64,000 nucleotides of DNA from Hexactinellida sp. DTS-2022 (lineage: Eukaryota; Porifera; Hexactinellida): NCBI GenBank assembly GCA_028753945.1, contig JAPNXP010000002.1, positions 15,259,624 to 15,323,623 of the forward strand. The letters are read 5' to 3'. The notes under the pieces were generated by a model that saw only the letters and a list, made by a program, of their open reading frames with translations, ran no database searches and was not told where the DNA came from. Of the stretch, positions 21,276 through 33,200 are shown one piece after another; positions within the stretch are counted from its first letter, which is position 1, and every line of letters starts with the position of its first letter. The translations under genes and the position numbers were made by a program.

Positions 21276-23651
21276 GCTCACCTCTAGCCCCCCAGTCGCA
21301 TTAGCCCCTATAACCACTACTCTCCCCATCTCTATGACCCTGGCCGCCGAGTCGCTATACAGCGGCTCGCTAGCCAGGATTTCGTCCCTACCGTCCCCAT
21401 TAATATCCACAGCTAACAGGGCATAGCCCAGGTACCCCGAGTAGCTGCCGCGCAGAGAAGAGACCAGAGATAGGGACTGGAAAGAGTGCAGGGTAGAGTT
21501 GGAGTAGGCTAGGATCTCCCCGAACAGGTTAGCCCTAGGGGCAGATAGGATTATAGTCTCCTCGTTTCGGTTGAATACGCGGCCTGTTGTCACCTAGGGA
21601 CATAAGGTATATATCATATATATAGTCAGGTTTTGTTCATTTTTGATTCGCATATTTTTAATTAAAAAGGTCTTCAAAAAAAACTCTGATAATATTGATG
21701 AAAAATCGGAAATTTTAAATTTGGAGACATACATTCTAAGTTGAGTTTGCATATTATAAAGTCTCTCTATTATGAACACAATTTTGGTCCCTTGAATGTT
21801 CATAAATATATTAACAAGAACCTGACTGTAATTTAATTGTTACAATACATAATGGATATAATGATATATTTGATAAAGTAATAATTTTGTCGCTTTATTT
21901 AAAACCTGAAAATTCTGAGGATAACATCTACATATAAGACAGCACCCACACTAACTCACCGAGTACCCAGCGAACCCAAATGAGGGCAGAGCGTCCATGG
22001 GAGTGGTCTGCAGGGAGCAGTCGGCCTCCCGCCCCTTGAACCCGGCTCCCTGGAAGTACCCGCGCCCCGGGCCCCCCAGCATAATCTCCTCTCCCAAGCT
22101 GAAGAAGGTAGCCGAGAAGCCTGCCATGCAGTAACCGTAGTGGAGCCTTGGAATGCCGGCAACCTGGGAGCAGTCATCCTAACAATGGAATAGTTAGATT
22201 CAGTTCCTTATCGAGAGATTACGTAATAGGAACCAAGATAGTTATTTATCTGAGCGAATATACATTCATAGCAAATAAATAGTGTCCGAAAATTCCCAAT
22301 TATTTCCACATGTGTACTTCTATGGTATTAGAAAAATGATATAAAATAGCATATAATAAATCCCGTTATAACGAAGTCGGATATAACGAAATACCCGCTT
22401 ATAACGAAGTTATATATATTCCCCAGACGGGTAAAGTAATTGGTTTTAATTAAAACCGCTTATAATAAACCAAGGCATGTACTTCGTTATAACTAGACTA
22501 CAATGTACTAAACTAAATACATACAACAAATGAATTAGCTGTCAACAAATTAGTGTCGTGTTTAGTAATTACTGAGAAAAGATTAGTTATAAACAACAAC
22601 ATTATAAATGTCAGGTCATGGACTAAGGGTACTTTACACTAAACAATTTCAGAATAAAGTTCATAGAAATTCTTATGAAGAGTAAACCAAGAACTCTTTT
22701 AGAAAGAAGGCTTCTGCTTTATGGAACTATTTGTTATCAGCCCATTTCTTACATTCTACAAGTGCCATGCATATCACAGCACATTGATAGAATAAAGGCT
22801 TTGAATTAATTAAAGAATTATTATTAAAGAGATTTGAACTTAATTTTACATAAAAACCCGTCAAAATGGGAATCAATGTAATATCAAATAAGGAATTACT
22901 TATACTAAATCAGCCAACACCTTTATAATGTAAATTCAGGCACTAATAAGGTCATTTTTAACAACAATAATTCACCTTTGCGAAGCCGGGTTGTAAAATT
23001 GAAAAGATGTGTCCGATATATAAGAAATCCCTTTTCGAACAAAATGAAATATCACTACATGTCCGCATTCCAATACACCAAACTGGTTGCTATAGTATAA
23101 CTAACCTTATTGCATGGTGACACAATCTCACTTGTGGCATCCAACCCTTTCAACACGTGGCACTGGCCAATAGGATGCTCAATATCATCAATAGTAAGCG
23201 TTTTATAAAGCGGACCACAAGTTATAATCTGACCACTAACAGGACTTGTATACAGTGAGGTTCCCATCAACATTCCTTTTTTTTCTTCGAGAAAATTATT
23301 CACATCTCCCATACTTGTTACGTCATTGCTAGTTAGAATCCCGGATAAATCCAGGCCCTGACAACCAGATGCGTTATTGGAATGTAGGTTTATTGGGCAT
23401 TTCAGTGTATTTCCTGTCTGTATTATTTTGGCGCCTGGGATTGATTCAAGTGGGGCACCTGCAAGGACTACATTTTCGTTTGAACCAAATCCGGAATTCT
23501 GCGAATACAAACTAATCGATTGACCGAAATGTGATCCAGTTGTGTGAGTGAAATGCAATGCAAAGTTTTTATCAAATATTTCAATTGTAAATGATGTGTG
23601 AAGTGAGGTTAGTATCAAAAATGTAAAAAATGTTGTTGTTGTTTGCTTCAT
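18778..23651 (-). CDS. Integrin alpha subunit
   Basis: Four exons, all phase 0: 23106-23651, 21960-22178, 21282-21593 and 18778-20913. They give 1070 residues, usual for an integrin alpha without an inserted I domain. A signal peptide (MKQTTTTFFTFLILTSLHTS) precedes a seven-bladed propeller with FG-GAP repeats; cation loops seen include DINGDGRDE, DLDKDGYPE and DIDNNGYFD. Long thigh/calf beta-sandwich regions follow, then a dibasic site (SSKRRRNTD, about residue 895) suited to furin cleavage in calf-2. A single membrane helix (PWYIYVIPTVILVVMGIALA) and a short basic tail end the protein. The tail reads YLIEHLRAKKKKREH, so the GFFKR motif that normally clasps the beta subunit is absent. It would pair with an integrin beta subunit for adhesion to matrix. 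Assignment to a specific alpha class is not possible. Confidence 0.95.
20934..20995. repeat. (AAC)n microsatellite
   Basis: About 62 bases of AAC immediately upstream (minus-strand sense) of the acceptor of integrin exon 4. On the coding strand this is a (GTT)n tract ending in the polypyrimidine/AG signal. Confidence 0.95.
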
Positions 23652-23959
23652 TGTGCCTGTAAATAGAAATGTATATAATTTGCAACCTATTTACAAAATT
23701 ATTTACAAATCGAATATATAGCAAGTTATTTATTTACCAATTTCTTAGAAATACACAAATAAACAACATCTAAATACAACAAACAAATAACTTACTTGTT
23801 TGGAACAATAACAATAATATCTGTTTGGCAACTACTCATCTCACAATTACAGAATATATATATATAGAGTCGAGTGCATATCTAACGAACTATGTTGTTG
23901 CGTATATATTGAGTTCTAGTGTCACTGAATAGTCTGTTGAGTGGTCTATATTAACCACT

Positions 23960-24500
23960 AGCCATAGGCAAGTAATTGTATTATATTCGTGTGTAGACAT
24001 TAATAGAAATTGTATTATATTCGTGTGTAGACATTAATATAAACTGTATTATATTCGTGTGTAGACATTAATATAAATTGTATTATATTCGTGTTACAGA
24101 CATTAATATAAATTGTATTATATTCGTGTTACAGACATTAATATAAACTGTATTATATTCTGTTACAGACATTAATATAAACTGTATTATATTCGTGTTA
24201 CAGACATTAATATAAATTGTATTATATTCGTGTTGCAAACATTAATATAAACTGTATTATATTCGTGTTGCAGACATTAATATAAACTGTATTATATTCG
24301 TGTTACAGACATTAATATAAACTGTATTATATTCGTGTTATAGACATTAATATTAATTGTATTATATTCGTGTTACAGACATTAATATAAACTGTATTAT
24401 ATTCGTGTTATAGACATTAATATTAATTGTATTATATTCTGTTGCAAACATTAATATAAACTGTATTATATTCGTGTTACAGACATTAATGTAAATTGTA
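23960..24500. repeat. Tandem satellite, about 35-bp unit
   Basis: About 15 head-to-tail copies of a unit built on 'attatattcgtgttacagac' + 'attaatataaactgt', with gtgtag, ttacag and ttgcaa variants, close upstream of the integrin start. Confidence 0.95.
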
Positions 24501-25558
24501 TGATTATAAATACGAATACAGTATAACTTCGTTAATACGAATACGGTTAATTAATTAATAATACAAAATTCCAGTTAATTATTACTAATTTCAGTCCCCT
24601 TCAAAGCCTTTCAATACAAATAATGTTGGTTATACGAAAGGCGAACACATTTTGAGGGTCCTTTGGTGTTCGTAATAACGAGGTTCTACTATATTTGGTA
24701 ACTTGCTATTGAAAAAATGAAAAAGAATTATTCTGTTTGTGTGTTGTTGTTGGTTGTTGTGGTTATGCAACTGAACTCACAAAGTGTTTGTTGTTGTTTT
24801 GCTTGTTTTTACAACAAATTATGATAAACAAAGAGTGACAATTGAGTTTCAATTATGATTTTAATCAAAAATGATTTCCCAAAATATATTTTTAGAGTAA
24901 TTCCGACAATTCGTTACACGACAATTCGTTACACGACAATTCTCTACGTAACTAATTGTCTGATTCGATTTTGGAATCTTGGTTCCACTGCCTATGGTTA
25001 AAAATGTAAAAAGTTAATTGTATATTAATCTAGACTATAGAGAGACTCAATAAATATTGATGACTATTCGGTTTTATATAGAACGAATGGCTCGTTAAAA
25101 TTACGGGTCAGTTTACAATAGAATAGTTTTGAAAAGACTCAAATAATAAATTGAAATTATTCTATAAAATATGTCCCCTAAGGGGTACCATTAGAAAACA
25201 TGGCCAATTAGAAAGGAACAATATTTACAGAGAACTAACTATATAATACTATAGTTCCGATTACAGTAGTGTTCGCCTAATAGCAATTGCTCTAATAGCA
25301 ATATTGCTCTATTAGCAAGTTACTTTTTGTCCCCAAGCGAGCATTTAATGTTAAATTTGTTCCTCTAATAGCAAGTTCGCTTATTAGCAAGGAAATTTCG
25401 TGCAAAATGCGACTTGCTATTAGGCGAACACCACTGTATAACCATATACATTGCTGTTACTATAATTTTCCTATCTAATTTCACCTGAATTTGTAGCTGA
25501 TTACCTGTAGAAGTAACAAGCTACATAGTAAATAACTGTGTCCCATATTTAGCTTAAA

Positions 25559-25592
25559 ATGTCCATACATACATTTTTGTATGTATGGACAT
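25559..25592. repeat. Short perfect hairpin
   Basis: atgtccatacatacatt pairs with its own complement (tgtatgtatggacat) with almost no loop. It is a candidate cruciform or a remnant of a palindromic transposon. Confidence 0.7.
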
Positions 25593-27261
25593 ACAAAATA
25601 TTAATTTGATGGTGCATAGTACACTGCATACTGGTAAGTTTACCTTATTAGCTGACATTAAAATACTTTATTACATACTTATTCTTGTAAATAGACAAAT
25701 ACCCTCTTAAACATAATTCTGTAACTTTCTAAAGATTCTATCATTTCTAGGATACCAACTTTTATCCATGTTAAGTAACGCATTCGTTTAAGTGATTATT
25801 TACGTCAAGAATTCATATAATTTGTCTGATTAAAGATGCTTACACAAATTGAAGGGATTCCCTTTACTCATAAAAATGTTATTTTATTTCTGAAGTATAA
25901 TTTTGTATGATTAGGCCCTTGGGCTTTGCTTAATATATGGGACTAACATGGCTGAACATATACACATTTTGAATAATTATTGTGAAAATGTTTACAGTTG
26001 CAACTCAAAGTGTTAGGTACGTGTTTATCATTTGTTGTGAGATTTTTTGGAATTTAATCACAATTAATTAATAGAATACCTAAAGTTTAGCATCATTAAT
26101 AATTGGAATCAACATTTCTATACTTAGTAATTTGGAACTATCTATACATAAAATAGAACTGAGTGCATTTAGTACAGCAAAATTTTATTTTGAAGGTACA
26201 GTAGAACCTCGTTAGTACAAAATGTGTACGCTTTATCCGGAATTCGTATTAACAATATAATTTCTATTGAAAAGGCTTTGAAGGGACTAAAATAGTGTTC
26301 GTATTAACCGTGTTCGTTACTAACGAGGTTCTACTGTACAAAAATCATCATTTATGTGGTTTCTGTAATAGAAATTCAACAAAATACCTTTTAATATGAT
26401 TCATATTTATATAGTTCCAGTAGTATCACATTACAATTTATTCGATTATCTAAGATCCTAATTAATAAATACTTTTGAGATTGTGTAATATGTGTATAGC
26501 TATTTGGTAAATGAAGCAATGATGAAATATTTACAAGTTTTGCGCTTCATAATATTGTATTTGTAGTTTTCAGTTACATAGAAAATACGTAGTTCGATAT
26601 TAACATAATTATAAATTTATAATACACTTAGTTATTAAGGGCATAATATATAATAAGGCCTTACTTATTTGTCAGCCAACAATTTTTCAATGTAAAATCC
26701 CGGCTTCGCAAAGGTAATTTTTGATGTTAAAAATGCTGAAATAACATTAGACAAGGTCATTAGTTGTACAATATAACAATATAATGTTACTTTATCTCAG
26801 TTAGCAAATTATTAAATTTTAATTAAACGTTACAAATCCATTTGTTTGTAATTCTATAAAAATCAAAACTTTATAAAAATCAAAATTATTAATTTATTAT
26901 TATTGTTATTACAGTAGAACTCGGTTATAACGTACCCCCTCGGGAATGAGACTAACCGAGTTTACCCTACATAGCAATACATACTGCTTTATAAACTCAC
27001 TTATAAAATAGTAGTACGTACAGTGAATGCCGTTTATAAGAACATCGTCGGGAACTGCTATAATGTTCTTATAACCAACATGTTCTTTAATTAATTAAAG
27101 TTTAAACGGCATAAATTATACAAGGTATATGTTAACGGTTTTCCAGTAGAATGTTCTTATATCCGGCATCTACTGTCGTTATACCCGAGCTATACTGTAC
27201 GTACTAACCCAGGTACGTTATAACCTAGGTACATACTATACTGTATTCTATTTATAGCGAC

Positions 27262-30200
27262 ATGGCACACCTCCCGACTAACTTCTCCGCTCCCTATCCC
27301 ATCTCTCCCCAGCTGAGCCCCGCGGTCTCCGAAGAGGACACTTCTACACGGCTGGTCACACAGACAGTGGGACACCCCTACATGACGGCACAGGTAATGA
27401 GCTGTATATACCCTTATTCAGTGTATTATACAGCCATTGTAAATACGCTCCTAATCCTGGTCTGATACAATGTTATACGTCTATCACAAATTAATGTTAT
27501 TAGTATGTTACGGTATAGGACTAGGAGAAGATTACAAATTTTCGCCCTCCTAAATTCAAATTTTCCAATAATCATACTTCAAAAGGAGCGTCTCTTGCTC
27601 CTGTATATTTCTTTATTTGTGTTCGCGTAATAGTATAGTAATTTGTAAGTCGAATTTTGCACTAATTTGCTTGCTAATAGGCGAACTTGCTATTAGAGGA
27701 ACATAATTAACATTAAATGCTCGCTTGGGGACTGAAATAACTTGCTAATAGAGCAATTGCTATGAAAATTACTCAAAACAATCAAATATATAATAACTTT
27801 CCAACCCCTGGTTGTCTACCACTGTATAGAGGTGTTAGTTAACAAGTGTGTTGTGTTAGGTTCGCATGCGTCACAAGGGAGGAGCTCAGCCTGTGCGGGA
27901 GAACGGGAACATTCCAGACACCCAGCCCAGTAACGAGATGATGAGTCTTAAAGTGGAGCTGGATAATGCGAGAACAGAGCTCAACAGAAGAACTGTTGTG
28001 TTCTCGAACCACTACAGTAGCATGGTAGATAAGTGGAAGAACGAAAAGACTAAGAGAGAGGTAAGTATATGTTGTTTGTTTGTTTGTTTGTTTGTTTGTT
28101 TGTTCATTTATTTGTTTGTTTTATTTTTTATTTGTTTATTTGTTTGCTACTTGTCTAGTAAACAACAAATATAGGGACTCTCGTTATAACGAAGTGCTTG
28201 GGACCTGTAAATTCCTTTGATATAAGCGGATAATAATTAATAATTAATGTATTTAGTGCTCTGGGGGAAAATCTCCATTTCGTTATATCCGACTTGGTTA
28301 TAACGGGAGTTTACTGTATTCAGTATATTTACTTACAAATTTATGAATTAATTTATATCAGAGTTTACTACAGTTATTACAAATTTCAATGTTTACTACA
28401 GTTATTTGTCTTATAACGTATAACCGGCATCCACTGTACAGTTATTTACTACCCTATTTTATTACCTGTTATTTAACTACAATTATTACCTATTATTTAA
28501 CTACAGTTATACATACTACATAGTTATACGTATATAGTTATTATACAGTTATTATACACCCACTCGGTTCTTAGGTGGCAGAGAATGTTGCAGTGGAGAA
28601 GGCTCGCGACAACATGGTGCTACAGAGGACACATTACAGCTTAAAGCAGAGAGCAAAGAAGTCCTCAGAGGGTCTCGTAGAGCTCCCTGCCTCCTGGGGG
28701 ACAGGGGAGAATGAGACAGAGACAGGGGGAAGGGATGGTAAGGATAATTAGTTTTTGAATAAATCAAAATCAAAATTAATTGATTTAATTAAAGTTGATG
28801 TTTACTATTTGAATCGTAGTAATTTCAACGCAATACAGTAGATTCCGGTTATAAGAACATTATAAGCAGTTCCCGACGATGTTCTTATAACCGTTATCCA
28901 CTGTAATACAAATTTTATTCATACCCAAATAACAATTTAATAGCTTTTATAAATATTGAGATATGTCCATTTAAATCAATGATTTAAATTTCTCAAAATA
29001 ATTAATTCCTCTCTAACAGAAACAGAATGTACAGAGGAGATTAGCCCTGGGGAAGAAAAGGATCTGATTGGTCTAACTGAGGAGAACCAGAAATTAACTT
29101 TGGAAATACAGGACTTGAAGGAAACTGTTAAACTTCTAGAAACCCAAATTTATGATTTCAGAACGGTAATTAATTTAAGTTCCCAAATTAAGGATTTACT
29201 TGTACAGTAGAACCTCGTTTGTATGAATACGGTTAGTACGAATTTCCCGATTAATGCGAACACTATTTGACTGTCTATTTCAGTCCCCTTAAAAGCTTTT
29301 TCAATACAAATAATACAAATTCTGAATAAGGCGAACACATTTTGACAGTCCCCTGGTGTTCGTACTAACGAGGTTCTACTGTACCTTCAAAATAAAATAT
29401 TTTGGAGTACAAATGCACTCAGTTCTACTTTATGTATCGATAGTTCCAAATTACTAAGTATAGAACATATTTTGGCCAACGCCTTTCCTATAAACAAGAT
29501 GATTTTTAAGTAAAATGGCTTGTAATTACATTATAAATGTGTTGGCCGCTTTACGAGTGCATAATTCCTTCTGTAACTTTCCAGACGAGTGAGGAGCAGG
29601 AGTTGGAGCTTGACGAGATGCACACCAAGCTGACTGAAATGGAACTGGAACTAAAACAGTCCAAGAGCTACATGGTGTCAGCTCAGCAGCAGTACAGGAA
29701 CCTGGCTGGAAGGTTAGTTCCTGTTTAACCACATAGTTCCAATAACAAGCTACAGTAGACTCTGTTAATAGGAACACCAAGGGACCGTCTTAATATGTTC
29801 GTATTAACCGGAGTCATTTGCATGCATTTGTATAGGCTAGGGGAATTACCCTTGTACTCCTTAACCGATATTTCCCTTATCCGTGTTCCTATTAACGAGA
29901 ATCTACTGTAGTAAATATTATTTGTTTTGAATTATCTCTGTAATAATTTTTTTCGAAATATGAAATATTGATAGTATATTGTATGACTTTGAAACCTACT
30001 GTATTTAATTGAACAACAAACAAATAACAAACAAATCACAAACAACAAACAAATAACAAACAACAAACAAAACGTACAGTGGAAAACTGACTGTCTCGTT
30101 GTAATACTTGTGTTAAATTTATCCTTTTCCCAAATCCCTTTAAGGATTCCATAAATATTTAATTAACCTAATTGTTTACCGAATCTCTAACGAATTAATT

Positions 30201-33200
30201 ACTTCAACTGGTGTAGTTAGTATATATGGCTACATTATAACAGGTACTATATTAAGAATTAACAGGCTCTCATTTAACCATTCCATTTGTCGCTAAATAG
30301 AGTTTGGAATTATATCCATTATATCATATTCGACACGTAATTAATAGCAATTAACCTTTTCACCGAGAATACTACACTACTACTCAAACACAATATAAGG
30401 AGAATATCTATAATTCCACTAATTACAATGAAGAAATTTATCTTATCAGTACTCGGGTTAATCCGTTATGTCCTGGAATTATTCCTAAACCCGCTATGTT
30501 TACACAGACTCCAGGACGAAAGGGGGAAAAGGGAAATAGCTGAGAACGTAGCAGTTAGCAAGGCCCGTGAGCTGAATGTACAGAAGAGGAGCTCTGTCAT
30601 GGTAATGAGCTCGCTCTCTCAGGCTATATGCATAGAGAGCGTATCTGCCACGGGGGGCATACAGGGACCTGTAGAGGCACTGGAATATGTTAACAAGGTA
30701 TGATATATGTTTATATTGTTAGGGAGTTAGTTTGTTTGTTTGCTTGTTGGTTAGTTAGTTTATTTGTTAGTTTGTCAGCTAGTTTGTTTACTCGTTTACT
30801 TGTTAGTTAGTTTGTCAGTTAATTTTGTTTGTTTATTTGTTAGTTAGTTAGTAAGTTTACTTGTTTGTTGTATGTTGTTTGTCAGCTAGTTAGTTTGCCA
30901 ATTGGCTGTTTACTGTTAGTTTACCTGTTTGTTTGTTTGTTTGCCTGTTTGTTTACCTGTTTACCTGTTTACCTGTGTACCTGTTTGTTTACCTGTTTAC
31001 TAGTCTGTTTACTTGTGTGTTTACCTGTTTACCTGTGTGTTTACCTGTTTACCTGTGTAGATATCCTCCCTGGAGGCGGAGGTGGAGGACCTGCGTGACT
31101 CGCGCGAGGCGCTTGAGTCGGTGATAAGCAGATACGAACAGGAGTGCAGCGGGAAGGACGGAGAGATAAAACAGCTGAGAGAACAGCTGTTCCTCTCCTC
31201 CCTCTCCGGGGATACCGAGACTGGCATAGCTCTGACACAATCCGTTGCTATGCAGAGGTCCTATCAGGGAAATAACGGTAAGAACATTATAACCTAACTG
31301 TATAACGGACATTAGAACTACAGTATAACCTCGTTAGTAGGAACACGGTTAATACGTACAGTATTAGCAATTGCTCTAATAGAATAATGTTGCTCTATTA
31401 GCAAGTTATTTTCTCTTCCCAAGCGAGCATTTAATGTAATTATGTTCGATTAATAGGTAGCAAATTTCGTGTAAAATGCGACTTGCTATTACGCGAACAC
31501 CACTGTACACTATACGTACTTATTCCATTCCCGAGGGGTACGTTATATCCGAGTTATACTATACTGTAACAACAACAACAACAACAACAACACCTACCTG
31601 TCTCTATAGAGATTGTACAGAGCGGCAGTTCGGAACACACCTCAGTGGGAACAGCTGTCCTTCATACAACCCGTGTTATAACAGGCGGGACCCTGGATAG
31701 GCCCAGGAACAAGAAACTGAGTGCAAACCATTCTAAGGAACAGCTGCAGCAGGAGCTCAAGTCAAAGGAGGCTATTATTAACATTATGAAGGTAAGAGTT
31801 ATGGTACAGTTCAGAGCATACGATTATGGGTTTATTGACTTTGTTTAGTTTGTAAATTGTGATGACAAGAATATATACTAGTTAACCTAACATTGAGTAA
31901 CGTAAAGTATAACCCGAAGGCTGTTGCTCTTATTCAAGAAAATTAATTTACATCCGATAACTGTTAATTCAAACTTTCAATATTTCGAACAAATTTATTT
32001 TTTCCTTTGGAAGCCCCTCCCATACAATATCCGTTCGATAATTGGAAAATTCGCTAATTCGACCAAAAAATTTATTTTTAGTTAGCTAGTCAATTAGCTA
32101 GCTAGTTAGATAGATATCTAGTTAGTCAGCTAGTTAGTTAGTTACGTACTCTATTTCTCTCTCTCTCAGGATAAGTTTGCCTGTTTGTTTGTTTGTTTGT
32201 TTGTTTGATTGTTTGTCTGTTTGTTTGTTTGTCTGTTTATTTGTTTGTTTGTCTGTTTACCTCTCTCTCTCTCTCTCTCCCAGGAGAAGCTGGAGCGCAT
32301 GCGGCAGCAGGGCCCGGAGGCGGGTCTGGAGCTGGAGAGGAGAGAGCTGGAAGATCAGGTCGGGGGACTAGACAGGAAACTGAGCTCTATGAACACGGAG
32401 GAGAAAGAGAACGAGAATGAAGTGAGATTATAGTTGGTACTACAGTAGAACTCTGTTATAAGTAACCCCTTGGGTATGTAGCAAGTACGTATTATCCGAG
32501 TGTACGTACTAACTGTACTAGTAGAGTACAGTCAGGTTCTTATTATGAACATTCAAGGGACCAAAAATTGTGTTTATAATAGAGAGACTTCATAATAAGC
32601 GAACTCAACTTAATACAAACCCTGTGTAAGTTGTTAAATGGGACCATAGGGCTTGTTCATAATTACAATTTCCCAATAAGCAGCCTGATAGCATTCCTAT
32701 GACACACCCTGTTGCTAGGTGGACGAGCTACGTGAGAAGCTTGAGAACGTCGAGAAGCGAGCAGCTGACTTCGAAGAGAAGAACAGGTACTACCAAGAGC
32801 TCCTCAACAAGATGAATCGGTCCTCCGACCCCCCATCCAGTCCGAGACTCCCCCCCTCCCCGGACACCCCCTCCCCTGTGAACATCCCCCCGCCCCCTCC
32901 GAACCTGCCCCCTGCCCCCCCGCCCCCCCTCCCGGAGGGGCTCTTCGGACCCGCGACCCCCAAGCTGGGCACCCAGGGGCAGCGGCGGGACAGCCAGGCG
33001 CGTAAGGCGGACACGAGAGGTTAGTGATCCAGTGGTGTTATTGTTGTTGTTATTGATGTTTTTTGTTGTTATTAGTATTGGTTAGTGGAGGCTAGGTTAG
33101 TGGTCATATAGCAAGTCCATTCAGTACCCTTCTAAGCTTTTCAATACAAATGATACTGGTTAATACGAATCTGGATAAGGCGTATACATTTTGGCGGTCC

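Larger units (their letters stand above)
23652..27261. other. 3.6-kb gene-free region
   Basis: Between the divergent integrin alpha (minus) and shootin-like (plus) genes. It contains a 35-bp tandem satellite (23960-24500), family A, F and E MITEs and a short perfect hairpin at 25559-25592. No coding exon was found on either strand; promoters of both flanking genes should lie at its edges. Confidence 0.75.

Noticed and set aside
23960-24500. 35-bp repeats considered as a CRISPR array
   Set aside because: Units abut head to tail with no spacers, so it is a tandem satellite.
30865-31124. Cysteine/leucine/valine-rich frames at 30.9-31.1 kb
   Set aside because: Translation of TTTACCTG/TTTG simple repeats inside an intron of the shootin-like gene.
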